DNA of 64,000 nt from an uncultured Candidatus Melainabacteria bacterium (GCA_934757275.1 CAKVLN010000008.1:33781-97780); one strand, 5' to 3'; counted from the stretch's first letter, positions 25,463 through 35,236 are shown. A program made the numbers and translations. Notes: generated by a model from the sequence alone, not told the origin.

Positions 25463-26608
25463 TTAAATCAATCCTGTAATATTATCTCTTGTTATTACTG
25501 CATCGTAGTTTTTGTAGCCTAAGATTTTCTCAATATTATTGGAGTGTGAACCAACGATTCTGCGACATTCTTGAGAATTATAATTAACCATGCCTCTAGC
25601 GAACTCTACGTTATTTTCGTCCATAATTGAAACAACTTCTCCTTGGTTAAAGTCGTTTACAACATTCAAAATGCCAATAGGCAACAAGCTAGAACATTGT
25701 TCCAAAATCGCTTTTTTTGCACCTTCATTAACGATAAGTCCGCCAATAATATTTGTCGCATAACCAATCCAACGTTTTTTATCAGGCAAGTTTTCACTTG
25801 TTGGCAAGAACATTGTGCCAATATCTTCGCCCTCAAAAATCTTGTTGATAACGTAAGGAATTTTACCGTTTGCAATCAAAACCTTACCGCCAAAACGTGT
25901 TACAAGTTTTGCTGCTTCAAGTTTTGTTCTCATGCCACCACGACCACCTTCTGATGCGTCTGTTCCAAGTGACATGATTTCATCTGTAACGCAATCAACC
26001 TCTTTGATTAAGGTGGCATCTGGGTTTTCTTTTGGATTAGCTGTATAAAGTCCATTGATATCTGATAACAAAATTAACAAATCAGCGTCAAGCTCACTTG
26101 CAACAAGTGCTGAGAGTTTATCATTGTCTGCAAAACAAACCTTCATGCCAGCCATCATCGGATTCATCGCAATCGTTGACACAGTATCGTTTTGGTTAAT
26201 GATTGGAACTACACCAAACTCCAAAATCTTATTCAATGTCGTTCTAAGGCTTAAATATCTGTATCTTAGCGAAAAATCATCTTCTGTCAAAAGAATTTGT
26301 GCGATTGGCACATCGTAAATTCCAAAACCGTTCTCGTAAAAAGACATCAAACGGCTTTGTCCAACTGCTGCACAAGCTTGTTTAACTCCGTCTTCTGCGG
26401 TAGAATCAAGATTTAATTTCTTTTTGCCTAGCCCAACTGCGCCAGAAGTTACAAGAATAACCTCTTTACCTTGTTTTACTAGTTTTGACATATCCTCAAT
26501 GAACGAATAAATACGAGAAATCGCAACTTCGCCATCAGGGTTTCTCAAAACATTTGTACCAAGTTTTATTACAATTCTTTTTGCGTCAACAAATTCTTTT
26601 CTTAACAT
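25463..26608 (-). CDS. proB: Glutamate 5-kinase
   Basis: 381-residue enzyme that phosphorylates glutamate at the start of proline synthesis. The amino-acid-kinase fold shows VIKLGTNVL, VTSGAVGLG, NQNDTVS and GRGGMRTKLEAA. The C-terminal about 95 residues form a PUA domain (GGLIVNEGAKKAIL, NDFNQGEVVSI). Length fits the PUA-containing type. It starts two bases after the thrC stop, so the two are cotranscribed. proA is not in the window. Confidence 0.95.
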   Translation of the reverse strand: MLRKEFVDAKRIVIKLGTNVLRNPDGEVAISRIYSFIEDMSKLVKQGKEVILVTSGAVGLGKKKLNLDSTAEDGVKQACAAVGQSRLMSFYENGFGIYDVPIAQILLTEDDFSLRYRYLSLRTTLNKILEFGVVPIINQNDTVSTIAMNPMMAGMKVCFADNDKLSALVASELDADLLILLSDINGLYTANPKENPDATLIKEVDCVTDEIMSLGTDASEGGRGGMRTKLEAAKLVTRFGGKVLIANGKIPYVINKIFEGEDIGTMFLPTSENLPDKKRWIGYATNIIGGLIVNEGAKKAILEQCSSLLPIGILNVVNDFNQGEVVSIMDENNVEFARGMVNYNSQECRRIVGSHSNNIEKILGYKNYDAVITRDNITGLI

Positions 26609-26609
26609 T

Positions 26610-27668
26610 TTAAATACCCATTGCTCTTAAAACATCATTAAGTTCTGATGAAGTCTTTTTAACATCAGCGTTAGAATACTTGATTGCATTATCTGGGTCT
26701 TTAAGCCCATTACCAGTCAAGATACAAACTATATCAGAGCCAGCTTTTACAAGACCTTGAGAATGTGCTTGAATTAAGCCTGCAACAGACGCTGCGCTTG
26801 CTGGTTCGCATAAAACGCCTTCTGTTGATGCTAACATTTTATACGCTTCAACGATTTTTTCATCAGACACACAACCGATTTTGCCTTTGCTTTCATCTCT
26901 TGCTGCCTCTGCTTGTTTCCAACTTGCAGGGTTGCCAATTCTGATTGCGGTTGCGAGCGTTTCAGGTTTCATAATTCTTTCACCACGAACGATAGCTGCA
27001 GAGCCTTCTGCCTCATAACCCATCATTTGCGGAAGATTTTTGACAGTGCCTTCTGCAAAATATTCCTTGTAACCTTTCCAGTAAGCTGTAATGTTTCCTG
27101 CGTTTCCAACTGGAATAAAATGGTATTCTGGAGCTTTGCCTAGTGCATCGCAAATTTCAAATGCGCCAGTTTTTTGACCTTCAATTCTGAAGGGGTTTAC
27201 AGAGTTTACAAGTGTAATTGGGTATTTTGCAGAGATTTCTCTAACACAATCAAGTGCTTGGTCGAAGTTTCCTTGAATTGCAATAATTTCTGCGCCGTAC
27301 ATCATAGCTTGAGAAAGCTTACCTAGTGCGATGTAACCATCTGGAATAAGTACAAAAGTTTTAATGCCTGCTCTTGCACCGTAAGCTGCAGCAGAGGCAG
27401 AAGTGTTACCAGTAGATGCACAAATAATTGCACCTGCGCCAGCTTCTTTAGCTTTGGTTACTGCCATTGTCATACCACGGTCTTTAAAACTTCCCGTCGG
27501 GTTGCAACCTTCAAACTTTAGATAAATATTTGCTTCAAGCCCAATCTTTTTTGCTAAATTGTCTGCCTTGATTAAAGGAGTGTTGCCTTCATTAAGTGTA
27601 ACAACTGGTGTTGCCTCTGTTACAGGTAAGTATTTTCTGTATTTGTTAATTAGACCTTGGTAATACAT
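26610..27668 (-). CDS. thrC: Threonine synthase
   Basis: 352 residues, PLP-dependent, converting O-phosphohomoserine to threonine. The PLP lysine lies in [24 protein letters not shown] and the phosphate-binding GNAGN segment also match. The ATG at 27668 has AGAGGAT about 6 bases upstream; the open frame continues 15 codons further but without support. The hom gene lies two genes upstream on the same strand, so this is a threonine-pathway neighbourhood interrupted by the zeta-like gene. Confidence 0.95.
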   Translation of the reverse strand: MYYQGLINKYRKYLPVTEATPVVTLNEGNTPLIKADNLAKKIGLEANIYLKFEGCNPTGSFKDRGMTMAVTKAKEAGAGAIICASTGNTSASAAAYGARAGIKTFVLIPDGYIALGKLSQAMMYGAEIIAIQGNFDQALDCVREISAKYPITLVNSVNPFRIEGQKTGAFEICDALGKAPEYHFIPVGNAGNITAYWKGYKEYFAEGTVKNLPQMMGYEAEGSAAIVRGERIMKPETLATAIRIGNPASWKQAEAARDESKGKIGCVSDEKIVEAYKMLASTEGVLCEPASAASVAGLIQAHSQGLVKAGSDIVCILTGNGLKDPDNAIKYSNADVKKTSSELNDVLRAMGI

Positions 27669-27719
27669 ATTAAATCCTCTCTTTTTCTTGAATATAGCAC
27701 GAAGATAAAACAATCAACA

Positions 27720-28133
27720 TTATCCATTGATAATATTTTTAGCAATGTTTGCAAGATTTATATTATCTTTCATTGTAGGAAATGCTTTCTTTAATAACTC
27801 AATCATAGCAGTTTCTGTAAATTTCAAATGAACTTCATGTTTATTTTTAGCCTTTGCAATTTGTGCAGCAGTAGTAAACATGTTTAATAGTTCTAATGTA
27901 TCTCTGTCTGTCATTTTAAACCACCTTTTGCGAAGATTATTTAGTCTTTTGAAATATAATTTCCCAGCAGAAATTGGCACACTATTTATTGAATCAGGAG
28001 ATATTTCTTTTGCAATTTCATCAGCATTTAAAAATTCTAACTGTTTTGCCTTCAAAAGCTCTTCTGCCAATGTGCTTTTGCCACTACCATTAGCTCCTGC
28101 AATTATATACAAAATAGAATTTTTATTTTCCAT
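27720..28133 (-). CDS. Truncated zeta-toxin-like P-loop kinase
   Basis: 137 residues from the second ATG, which sits 6 bases after TAAAAT. The first about 60 residues match zeta-toxin-family kinases: AGANGSGKSTLAEELL (P-loop) and LEFLNADEIAKEISPDSIN. After ISAGKLYFKRLNNL the match stops, and the remaining about 70 residues (starting FKMTDRDTLELLNMF) look unrelated and lack the rest of the kinase. This suggests an internal deletion that fused the kinase N-terminus to another short frame. Probably inactive as a toxin. It sits between thrC and hom. Confidence 0.6.
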   Translation of the reverse strand: MENKNSILYIIAGANGSGKSTLAEELLKAKQLEFLNADEIAKEISPDSINSVPISAGKLYFKRLNNLRKRWFKMTDRDTLELLNMFTTAAQIAKAKNKHEVHLKFTETAMIELLKKAFPTMKDNINLANIAKNIING

Positions 28134-28145
28134 AGACATATTTTA
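28134..28145 (-). promoter_or_regulatory. Leaderless promoter -10 for the zeta-like gene
   Basis: Minus strand: TAAAAT, ATGTCT, ATG. A first in-frame ATG overlaps the spacer; the second ATG fits the six-base rule. Confidence 0.55.
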
Positions 28146-28160
28146 ACATAAATTAACTGA

Positions 28161-29417
28161 TTATTCTGCAACCCTAATAATGCTATTAACTGTGCAATCT
28201 TTGAGTTCGTCAACAACTTCTTTTACCAATCTTTCGTGAGCTCGCTCTGTAATTACGGTAATATCAGCCGTGTTATCACTTGATACTCCTTTTTGCAGAA
28301 TGCTTGATAAACTGATATTTTTATTTGCGCAAATTGTACCAATTTTTGCAATAACACCAATTGCGTTAGGTGCGGTTATAGAAATATAATACTTATTAAA
28401 AGTGTCTTCAATCTTAACTGGTTTTGCGGTTGTGTGGTGGTGACATCTCATCATTGGGAGCATGTAATCCGTTTTTCCAAATTCTGCTTTTATTGATAAA
28501 ATATCGCCAACAACAGAGCTTGCGGTAGGAAATTCGCCAGCCCCAGGACCAGAAAGTACAATATCACCGATAGGGTGTCCACTAATAGCAATCGCATTTT
28601 TTACATAATCAATATGTGCAAGCATAGAATCTTTGGAAACGAGCATTGGGTGAACTCTTACATCTGCATTGTCATTTTCATCAATTGTTGCAGTTGCAAT
28701 AAGTTTGATTTTGTAACCAAATTCGTTTGCTTTTGCCATGTCCTCTTTGCGAACTTTAGTGATACCTTCTCTGTGAACATTTTCAATCTTTATACGTTTT
28801 TTGAAAGCAATTGTTGCTAGAGTAGTAATTTTATAAGCCGCATCAAAGCCTTCAACGTCACCAGTTGGATCTGTTTCAGCATAACCCAATTGTTGAGCCT
28901 CTTTTAAAACATCTTCGTAAGAAGCTCCATCGGCGTCCATTTTTGTAAGAATATAATTTGTAGTGCCGTTCAAAATTGCATGAATTTTTCTTATTTTATT
29001 CCCTGCAAGAATTGTCTTAATTGGCATAATGATTGGAATACCGCCTGCAATTGCAGCTTCATACAATATAACTCTATTGTGTTCTTCTGCTAAATTAAAT
29101 AACTCTTCGCCTTTCTTAGCCAAAAGTTCTTTGTTTGCAGTAACTATATGCTTACCATTCTTAATCGCAGTAGAAATATAATCCCATGCAGGATTAACTC
29201 CGCCAATTAATTCAACGACTACATCAATATCTGAATTGTTAACCAAATCATAAGGATTGTCTGTAAGTAGTGAAGTCGGTACTTCTACGGAGCGAGGTTT
29301 GTTAATGTTTTTTACTGCGATTTTAACAATCTCAATATCGTTCATTTCCTGCAAGGTTTTGTAAACACCAGAACCAACTGTCCCAAGGCCAATAATACCG
29401 ATTTTTAACTTACTCAT
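28161..29417 (-). CDS. hom: Homoserine dehydrogenase with ACT domain
   Basis: 418 residues. The Rossmann motif GIIGLGTVGSG lies at the N-terminus; GGINPAW-type, NGTTNYILTKM and EGFDAAYK blocks are diagnostic. The last about 75 residues form an ACT domain (YYISITAPNAIGVIAKIG), suggesting feedback control by threonine. It reduces aspartate semialdehyde to homoserine. SD GGAGAG precedes the ATG. Confidence 0.96.
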   Translation of the reverse strand: MSKLKIGIIGLGTVGSGVYKTLQEMNDIEIVKIAVKNINKPRSVEVPTSLLTDNPYDLVNNSDIDVVVELIGGVNPAWDYISTAIKNGKHIVTANKELLAKKGEELFNLAEEHNRVILYEAAIAGGIPIIMPIKTILAGNKIRKIHAILNGTTNYILTKMDADGASYEDVLKEAQQLGYAETDPTGDVEGFDAAYKITTLATIAFKKRIKIENVHREGITKVRKEDMAKANEFGYKIKLIATATIDENDNADVRVHPMLVSKDSMLAHIDYVKNAIAISGHPIGDIVLSGPGAGEFPTASSVVGDILSIKAEFGKTDYMLPMMRCHHHTTAKPVKIEDTFNKYYISITAPNAIGVIAKIGTICANKNISLSSILQKGVSSDNTADITVITERAHERLVKEVVDELKDCTVNSIIRVAE

Positions 29418-29514
29418 AATGCTCTCCTTTGCTTGATTTATAGAGAGATTTTAACATATTCTGGGTGTGATGGCAATGAGGGGGAAGAGGGAATGTTTTG
29501 AGGGGAAGGAAGGG

Positions 29515-29766
29515 AAGGGAATAAGGTAATAGGGGAATAAGGGAATAAGTGGTTTTAGATATTTTATACGTTAAACGTGTTTTATAGAAATGTAGGGTGC
29601 TGTCGTTTGACGCAACAACAGCTTTCTTATTTACCCCACCCCGAAATCAAAGATTTCGACCCTCCCTCAAGGGTAGGGTAAGCCTTACTAAACCAATTGA
29701 ACGCAGATAATATAAAAATTTTTAAAACCACTTATTCCCCTATTACCTTATTCCCCTATTACCTTA
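29515..29766. repeat. Octamer foldback repeat with internal modules
   Basis: The left arm (29515-29556) has GGGAATAA/GGTAATAG units ending GTGGTTTTAG; the right arm (29728-29766) has complementary CTTATTCCCC/TATTACC units. Between them lie a TAGGGTGC module (29591) and module B (29636-29690). With the promoter of the next gene this fills the gap 29418-29809. Confidence 0.8.
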
Positions 29767-29797
29767 AAAACACCATTGCTTATAAATTTATCAATGA

Positions 29798-29809
29798 TAA
29801 AATATCACT
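29798..29809 (+). promoter_or_regulatory. Leaderless promoter -10
   Basis: TAAAAT (29798-29803), ATCACT, then ATG at 29810. No SD. Confidence 0.65.
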
Positions 29810-30214
29810 ATGGAAAGTTTAGCAGAATTTATACAACAAAGAAGAGAAAAAGCAGGTTTATCTGTTAGTGGTTTAGCAAAAAAAACCAACATTAAGCAAG
29901 AAATTTTGGAAGATATTGAAGCTGGGAAAGAATTATTTTTGTCAGTAACTCAACGTCAACAAATTGCAAGAGTTTTAAAATGTTCACCAAAAGAATTAAA
30001 GAGTCACGAAAGAGATTACAAATTTGAAATTGTGAGTCAAGAAACTATTGACGAATTAAAAACAAAAATCTTAAATCGTGAAACCAATTTAAGATGTCCT
30101 CTTTGTGGTGAACCTTTAATTACTAGAATTGCTAAAATGTACGATTTGGAAGACAATTTAGTTCTTCAACCAAAAGCGCATTGCGTAAAGTGTATTTTCC
30201 AAATTAAAGAATAA
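29810..30214 (+). CDS. XRE-type HTH protein with C-terminal zinc ribbon
   Basis: 134 residues. The N-terminal about 70 residues form an XRE helix-turn-helix (LAEFIQQRREKAGLSVSGLAKKTNIKQEILEDIEAG). The C-terminal part has CPLC and CVKC pairs (about 100-128) that would bind zinc. Probably a DNA-binding regulator; target unknown. It has a leaderless-type start and ends 5 bases from the convergent ABC gene. Confidence 0.8.
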   Translation: MESLAEFIQQRREKAGLSVSGLAKKTNIKQEILEDIEAGKELFLSVTQRQQIARVLKCSPKELKSHERDYKFEIVSQETIDELKTKILNRETNLRCPLCGEPLITRIAKMYDLEDNLVLQPKAHCVKCIFQIKE

Positions 30215-30219
30215 CTCCG

Positions 30220-31002
30220 TCAATTTTTTAGTATTGGTGCGGAATTTAGTAGCATTTTGGTATAATCTTTTTGAGGTGAATTGAAGATTGCACTTGTCAC
30301 ATTCTCTTCTATCAATTCTCCAAAATACATTATACCCACTCTATCTGCCAAATATTTAATCACACTTAAATCGTGAGAAATAAACAAGATTGTCAAATTT
30401 CTTTCCTGTTTAAGTTCTTTTAACAGATTAATAATCTGTGCTTGAATACTTGCATCTAGTGCGCTTACAGGCTCGTCTGCAATCAAAAGTTTTGGGTTCA
30501 GAATTAAAGCTCTTGCAATTGCAATTCTTTGTCTTTGTCCGCCAGAAAATTCATGAGGATAACGATTTAGAATATCATCTGTTAAACCGACTTCTTCCAA
30601 AACTTGATGAATAGCGGCTTTTTTTCTTGATTTAGAAAACTTTGTGTTAATGTCTAACGGTTCTTGTAGTGCAGCTCCAATCGTCATTTTAGGATTTAAG
30701 CTAGAATATGGATTCTGAAAAACCATTTGAACGTTTGTTGGATAAGCCTTTTTTTCTTCTTTTGTTTGCTCAAATATATTTTTCCCGTCAAACAAAATTT
30801 CGCCAGAAACAGGCTTAACGAGTTTTGTAATGGCTTTAGATAAAGTTGATTTGCCACAACCAGATTCGCCAGCGAGTGCGTAAATTTCGCCCTGCTTGAT
30901 ATTTAAAGAAACATCTTTAACTGCGGTAACTGAGGACGTAACCTCATTTTTAAGACTTCGATATTCAACAGTTAGATTATTGATTTCTAGCAAATTTTCC
31001 AT
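30220..31002 (-). CDS. ABC transporter ATPase, oligopeptide (OppF/DppF) type
   Basis: 260 residues. Walker A GESGCGKST at about 44-52, Q-loop FQNPYSSLNP, signature SGGQRQR, Walker B LLIADEPVSALD and H-loop FISHDLSV are all intact. The sequence most resembles peptide/nickel importer ATPases of the F type; the C-terminal extension is short. No permease, binding protein or partner ATPase is adjacent. The mRNA is predicted to be leaderless. Confidence 0.9.
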   Translation of the reverse strand: MENLLEINNLTVEYRSLKNEVTSSVTAVKDVSLNIKQGEIYALAGESGCGKSTLSKAITKLVKPVSGEILFDGKNIFEQTKEEKKAYPTNVQMVFQNPYSSLNPKMTIGAALQEPLDINTKFSKSRKKAAIHQVLEEVGLTDDILNRYPHEFSGGQRQRIAIARALILNPKLLIADEPVSALDASIQAQIINLLKELKQERNLTILFISHDLSVIKYLADRVGIMYFGELIEENVTSAIFNSPQKDYTKMLLNSAPILKN

Positions 31003-31014
31003 AAAGTAATTTTA
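31003..31014 (-). promoter_or_regulatory. Leaderless promoter -10 for the ABC ATPase
   Basis: Minus strand: TAAAAT, TACTTT, ATG. No SD. Confidence 0.65.
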
Positions 31015-31069
31015 TCATAGAAGTGACCTTAAAGTATCGTCTAAAAAGGTAATTTTCAAGCTGGGTAAT

Positions 31070-31126
31070 AAAAATTTGAACTGAACTCTTAAATATAAAG
31101 TAGACTTTGAGTTCAGTTCAAATTTT
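31070..31126 (-). terminator. Hairpin after the LysM gene
   Basis: A 16-bp perfect stem (AATTTGAACTGAACTC and complement) with a loop of about 20 bases, then T-rich DNA on the minus strand. The long loop makes it a less typical terminator. Confidence 0.55.
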
Positions 31127-31139
31127 ATATAATTTTATC

Positions 31140-32033
31140 TTATGAACAAATTTTTTCGCCTAGCATATATCCAGCAACACCACCAACAAAACCGCCAACA
31201 ACGGTTCCAATAGGACCTACGAAGCTACCAACGGCTGCTCCTAATTTAGCACCAGCTAAACCAGCAGAAACAGAAGTAACTGATTTTACAACTTGTTTAG
31301 TTCCTTCTTTAACCCCGCCTTTTTCAAAAGCTTGATAACATTTACCGCCCTCAAAAGCGACAGTTAGTGGTAATGCGTATCTGCTTGCGCCTTTAATCAA
31401 TTTTGGTGCAACCTTTGTATTTGCAATAAATCTTGTATATCTACCACCAACTTTTGCTTTATGCATTGCTTTGCCTGCGGTTGTTTTTGTTTTAGAAGCA
31501 ATGTTTTGTGCATTTGTTTTGACCTTTTGAAAACCATTTTTAACCTTTGTTTCTACTGCATCTTTGCCAAACGCATAATGTAATTCTGCTGATTTTGCAG
31601 CATGCTTGATTTTTTGCGCAACAAAACTCTTAACTGCTTTTGCATTTTGTTTTGCAGTTGCTTTCATATTTGCATAAGCTTTTGTTGTTCCAGACTTAGC
31701 ATTAGTGTATGCAGTTTTAGTTTTATCTATCATTTTGGGCAAAACTTTTTGTCCTGCTAAAACTGCAATTGCTGTTCCTGTTGAATAAGCTAATGGTGAA
31801 AATGTATTAGCTTCTTGTGGTGTTTGTTTTTCAAAACTATCCAAACCAATTGTTGTTTCTTTTTGAGCAGTTGTAGCTGGGTTGGTTGTGTTGCCTAAAC
31901 TTAGTTCTTGACCAATTTCAATTCTGTTGACATCTTTAATGCCATTTTGTTTTGCTAATTCTGAAACCGTAGTGCCATGTGCTTGTGCGATTTTTGATAA
32001 TGTATCACCTGCTTGAACTGTGTAATCTGCCAT
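31140..32033 (-). CDS. LysM protein with basic middle and C-terminal glycine zipper
   Basis: 297 residues. LysM at about 2-48 (YTVQAGDTLSKIAQAHGTTV, NRIEIGQELSL) would bind peptidoglycan or chitin-like glycans. Residues about 100-210 are highly basic and Ala/Lys-rich (KAKVGGRYTRFI). The last about 50 residues form a glycine-zipper segment (KLGAAVGSFVGPIGTVVGGFVGGVAGY) able to insert in membranes. No signal peptide is present, so the LysM starts the protein. The architecture suggests export by a non-Sec route or release by lysis. SD AAGGAG precedes the ATG. Confidence 0.75.
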   Translation of the reverse strand: MADYTVQAGDTLSKIAQAHGTTVSELAKQNGIKDVNRIEIGQELSLGNTTNPATTAQKETTIGLDSFEKQTPQEANTFSPLAYSTGTAIAVLAGQKVLPKMIDKTKTAYTNAKSGTTKAYANMKATAKQNAKAVKSFVAQKIKHAAKSAELHYAFGKDAVETKVKNGFQKVKTNAQNIASKTKTTAGKAMHKAKVGGRYTRFIANTKVAPKLIKGASRYALPLTVAFEGGKCYQAFEKGGVKEGTKQVVKSVTSVSAGLAGAKLGAAVGSFVGPIGTVVGGFVGGVAGYMLGEKICS

Positions 32034-32206
32034 AATTTTTCTCCTTATACTTTATTTTCGTGTTACGTATATATAAAGTATTTTGGAAATGAAAAATTGC
32101 CTATCCTATGAAAATAAAACGTATATACAATGTAAATAATGCGAAATAATTGCATTATGACGGTTAACATTTCTTCACAATTAAACCAATAGACTCCAAA
32201 ATCGTG

Positions 32207-32533
32207 TTATTCGTTTGCAAGTGCTTTTACAACTTTATAAATGTTTTCGACTTTTTCCCTGTTATCTTTAACCTTGTTTAAATATGAATATATATCATTA
32301 AGCAAGTCTTCTGTTGGTCTTAAATGACTTGAAATAAAAAAATCTTCAAAAGATATGCCAGAAAAATTAAGGATATTTTCGATTGTTTGCGCCGAAACAA
32401 AGCTTTCGCCAATTTCTATTCCAGCCAATGTACGAGTTGCTATATTAAGTTTTTCAGCAAATTGTTCTTGCGTAAGTCCTTCTTTTTGTCGAAGTCTTTT
32501 TATTTTTAGTCCAAGTTCTTTTTTTACATTCAT
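32207..32533 (-). CDS. XRE-family HTH regulator
   Basis: 108 residues. Cro/CI-type HTH at about 8-62 (LGLKIKRLRQKEGLTQEQFAEKLNIATRTLAGIEIGES) with a helical C-terminus that may dimerise. It is preceded by TAAAAT exactly 6 bases before the ATG. It is upstream of and divergent from the AI-2E-type gene; a regulatory link is only inferred. Confidence 0.85.
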   Translation of the reverse strand: MNVKKELGLKIKRLRQKEGLTQEQFAEKLNIATRTLAGIEIGESFVSAQTIENILNFSGISFEDFFISSHLRPTEDLLNDIYSYLNKVKDNREKVENIYKVVKALANE

Positions 32534-32545
32534 AATATAATTTTA
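32534..32545 (-). promoter_or_regulatory. Leaderless promoter -10 for the XRE regulator
   Basis: Minus strand: TAAAAT, TATATT, ATG. No SD. Confidence 0.65.
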
Positions 32546-32715
32546 TGAAATGTTTAATAAAATAAAATGACCCTAAATAACAAGAAAGTATGTTATATTG
32601 CATTATCAGCACAAGTTGAAAATGGCGACATGCAATATAAGCACATTTTGCAAATTTAAGTACTTTAATTTGGAGTAATTTCATGGTAAAATCACTGCAA
32701 AGTAGGAGTTTGACT

Positions 32716-33741
32716 ATGTTTGATATGTTTGTTAAAAAATACATTACAATAAAGAATATTATTTTCTTTATTATTGCAATTTTATTCTTGATTTTTATTA
32801 CCAAAATTAAAGATATTGCAATTCTATTTTTTGCGTCGTACGTTGTAGCTTGTTCACTTAACCCGATTGTTGATAAGTTAGAAAAGAAGATGAAACGACC
32901 ATTAGCGTCAGCCTTGATACTTGGTGGTGGGCTTTCTATCGCTACCTTGTTTGTAATTCCACTTGGAATAATGACTGGGCATCAAATAAAATCTTTCTTG
33001 CAAAGTGTGCCAGAGCATATTGACGCAGTTAGGGAGTTTTTAGTAAATCTTCCTTTTATACAAAATTCACTTCAAGGCTCAATTGATGTTGGTGAACTGA
33101 TTTCATCAGCATCTGGAGTTACGACAAATTTTGTTAATAGCTCAATAAATGCTAGTATGGGTTTGGCTAGTGCAATTATTTATTTCTTCGCAGGTTGTAT
33201 TATTGTTTATTATTTTATGGCAGATAAAGACACTGTTAGAAAAGCATATATGAGCCTTTTCCCTAAACAAATGAAGATTAGAGCAGAAGAAATTCTTGAC
33301 TCAATTTCGCAAAAAATCGGTGGATATGTAATCGCTCAATTGGTAACTATTGCAAGCGTTGGCATAATTATGACAATCGGACTCTTGCTATTAAGAGTTG
33401 ATTACGCTGTTTTGTTTGGCTTGCTAACCTCTGTTTTAGATTTGATACCAGTTGTAGGACCTGCAATTGCGCTTATTATAATGTTAGTTGCCTCATATAA
33501 ATTGGGTGCGCTTACATTATTTTTTATCATTGTAGTTTTTGCAATTGCACAGTGGGCAGAAAACAATTTTGTAAGACCTTATGTGTTTTCAAAATTTTTA
33601 GATTTGCACCCACTAATAATTTATTTCTTTTTATTTGTAACTGCACAATATCTGGGCGTAATTGGTGTGATTTTTGCGCCAGCAATCGCTGCAACAGTTT
33701 GTGTTTTGATTGAAGAACTTTATATAAAGAACGTTAACTAA
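32716..33741 (+). CDS. AI-2E family permease
   Basis: 341 residues from the ATG at 32716 (AGGAG 8 bases upstream); an earlier in-frame ATG overlaps an extended -10 (TGGTAAAAT), so it is outside the likely transcript. About eight hydrophobic segments, the family's SLNPIVDKLEKKMKRPLAS and VLDLIPVVGPAIALI blocks are present. Members export small molecules or ions (AI-2, Na+/H+); substrate cannot be assigned. The radical SAM gene follows after 1 base. Confidence 0.9.
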   Translation: MFDMFVKKYITIKNIIFFIIAILFLIFITKIKDIAILFFASYVVACSLNPIVDKLEKKMKRPLASALILGGGLSIATLFVIPLGIMTGHQIKSFLQSVPEHIDAVREFLVNLPFIQNSLQGSIDVGELISSASGVTTNFVNSSINASMGLASAIIYFFAGCIIVYYFMADKDTVRKAYMSLFPKQMKIRAEEILDSISQKIGGYVIAQLVTIASVGIIMTIGLLLLRVDYAVLFGLLTSVLDLIPVVGPAIALIIMLVASYKLGALTLFFIIVVFAIAQWAENNFVRPYVFSKFLDLHPLIIYFFLFVTAQYLGVIGVIFAPAIAATVCVLIEELYIKNVN

Positions 33742-33742
33742 T

Positions 33743-35236
33743 ATGGAAAAATACTTATATTCGAGAACAAATGGCAACTATAATTTTTTAATGGCGTATC
33801 CAGCTATTGAAGAATTTGCCTTGGCATCTCTTGGATATTTATGGTTGTATAGACTTGCAGATATGCAAGAAGGAATTAACGCAATAAGAATTTCAACGGA
33901 CAATATTCCAAATGTTAGAAATGTTGGAGCAATTGCCTTTTCAATGTCGTTCGACTTTGATTTTATGGGTGTTTTTGAAATTCTAGAGAAACTAAATATT
34001 CCGTTTTCTCGTCATGAGCGTGATGAAAACTTTCCACTAATCTTTGCTGGCGGGCCCGTTTTGACGACTAATCCTAGACCTTATGAAGAGTTCTTTGACT
34101 TTATGATGATAGGTGATGGCGAGGATTGTTTTAATAAAGTGCTTGAGATTATGAAAAATAACGACAAGCAAACTGCGTTGAAACTGCTGGAAGAGGTCGA
34201 AGGTATTTATATTCCAGAAAAACCAGTCAAAAAATATACAGCAAAACTTGATAATGTGATTTATACGCCAATTTTGAGCGAAAAGAGTTATTTTAAGGAC
34301 ACTTTTATAATTGAGGTGGCTCGTGGTTGTATGAATAGATGTGCTTTTTGTACGGCATCTTATATCAATCTGCCTTTCAGACATTATGAATACGAGAAAA
34401 TTATTGAGGCGATTGATTTAGGTTTGAGTTATACAAACAAAATCGCTCTATTAGGCGCACAAATTAGCGCACACCCACGTTTTGGCGATATAATGAAGTA
34501 TTTGCGTGAAAAAATGGAGGCTGGTGCTGAAATTCAACTCGGAATTTCTTCTTTAAGAACCGATTCTGTTACTCCAGAAATGGTGCAAACACTTGTGATG
34601 GGCGGTCAAAAGCACTCAACAATAGCAATAGAAAGCGCAAGCGAGAGATTGAGAAAATTTATCAACAAGAACTTGAAAGAGGAGCAAATCATAAATGCCG
34701 TAAAAATTGCGAGAGAAAACGGCTTGAAAGGTTTAAAAATTTATTCAATGATTGGCATTCCAAACGAAACTCAGGAAGATATTGATGAATTTTTACGACT
34801 TGCAAAAATTTTAAAAGAAACGAACAAGGGCTTTAGCATTGAGTTTTCGTTCTCTTCTTTTGTTCCAAAACCTCAAACACCACTGCAATGGTCGCCTAGA
34901 GAAAACACCAAAACTTTGGAAACTAAACAGAAATACTTAGAAAAATCGCTGGCAAAAATTGGTGTTGGGGCGAAATTTTGCAGTATCAAATGGGATTATT
35001 GGCAAACTATTCTTTCTCGTGCTGGGGCTGAAATTGCACCTTTCTTAATCGAGGTATACAAACGTGGTGGCAAGATTGGGGCTTATAAATCAGCACTCAA
35101 AGAGTTGAAAATTGATGTTACAAAAGCAATTGAAGGTTATAGCATTGAAGAAACTTTGCCGTGGGAAATTGTTGAAAACTATCCGCCAAAACAACTATTG
35201 ATAAACGAATTTAACCGATTAACAAAGCGTCTATAA
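33743..35236 (+). CDS. Radical SAM protein (B12-binding-like N-terminus)
   Basis: 497 residues. The 4Fe-4S cluster motif is CMNRCAFC (Cys 196, 200, 203). The N-terminal about 180 residues have the layout of a degenerate cobalamin-binding domain (FAGGPVLTTNP, FMMIGDGED). The family is related to uncharacterised cyanobacterial and anaerobe radical SAM proteins (YgiQ/TIGR03960-like). Substrate unknown; methylation or methylthiolation is possible. It is coupled to the AI-2E-type gene and meets truB tail to tail, 1 base apart. Confidence 0.88.
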   Translation: MEKYLYSRTNGNYNFLMAYPAIEEFALASLGYLWLYRLADMQEGINAIRISTDNIPNVRNVGAIAFSMSFDFDFMGVFEILEKLNIPFSRHERDENFPLIFAGGPVLTTNPRPYEEFFDFMMIGDGEDCFNKVLEIMKNNDKQTALKLLEEVEGIYIPEKPVKKYTAKLDNVIYTPILSEKSYFKDTFIIEVARGCMNRCAFCTASYINLPFRHYEYEKIIEAIDLGLSYTNKIALLGAQISAHPRFGDIMKYLREKMEAGAEIQLGISSLRTDSVTPEMVQTLVMGGQKHSTIAIESASERLRKFINKNLKEEQIINAVKIARENGLKGLKIYSMIGIPNETQEDIDEFLRLAKILKETNKGFSIEFSFSSFVPKPQTPLQWSPRENTKTLETKQKYLEKSLAKIGVGAKFCSIKWDYWQTILSRAGAEIAPFLIEVYKRGGKIGAYKSALKELKIDVTKAIEGYSIEETLPWEIVENYPPKQLLINEFNRLTKRL

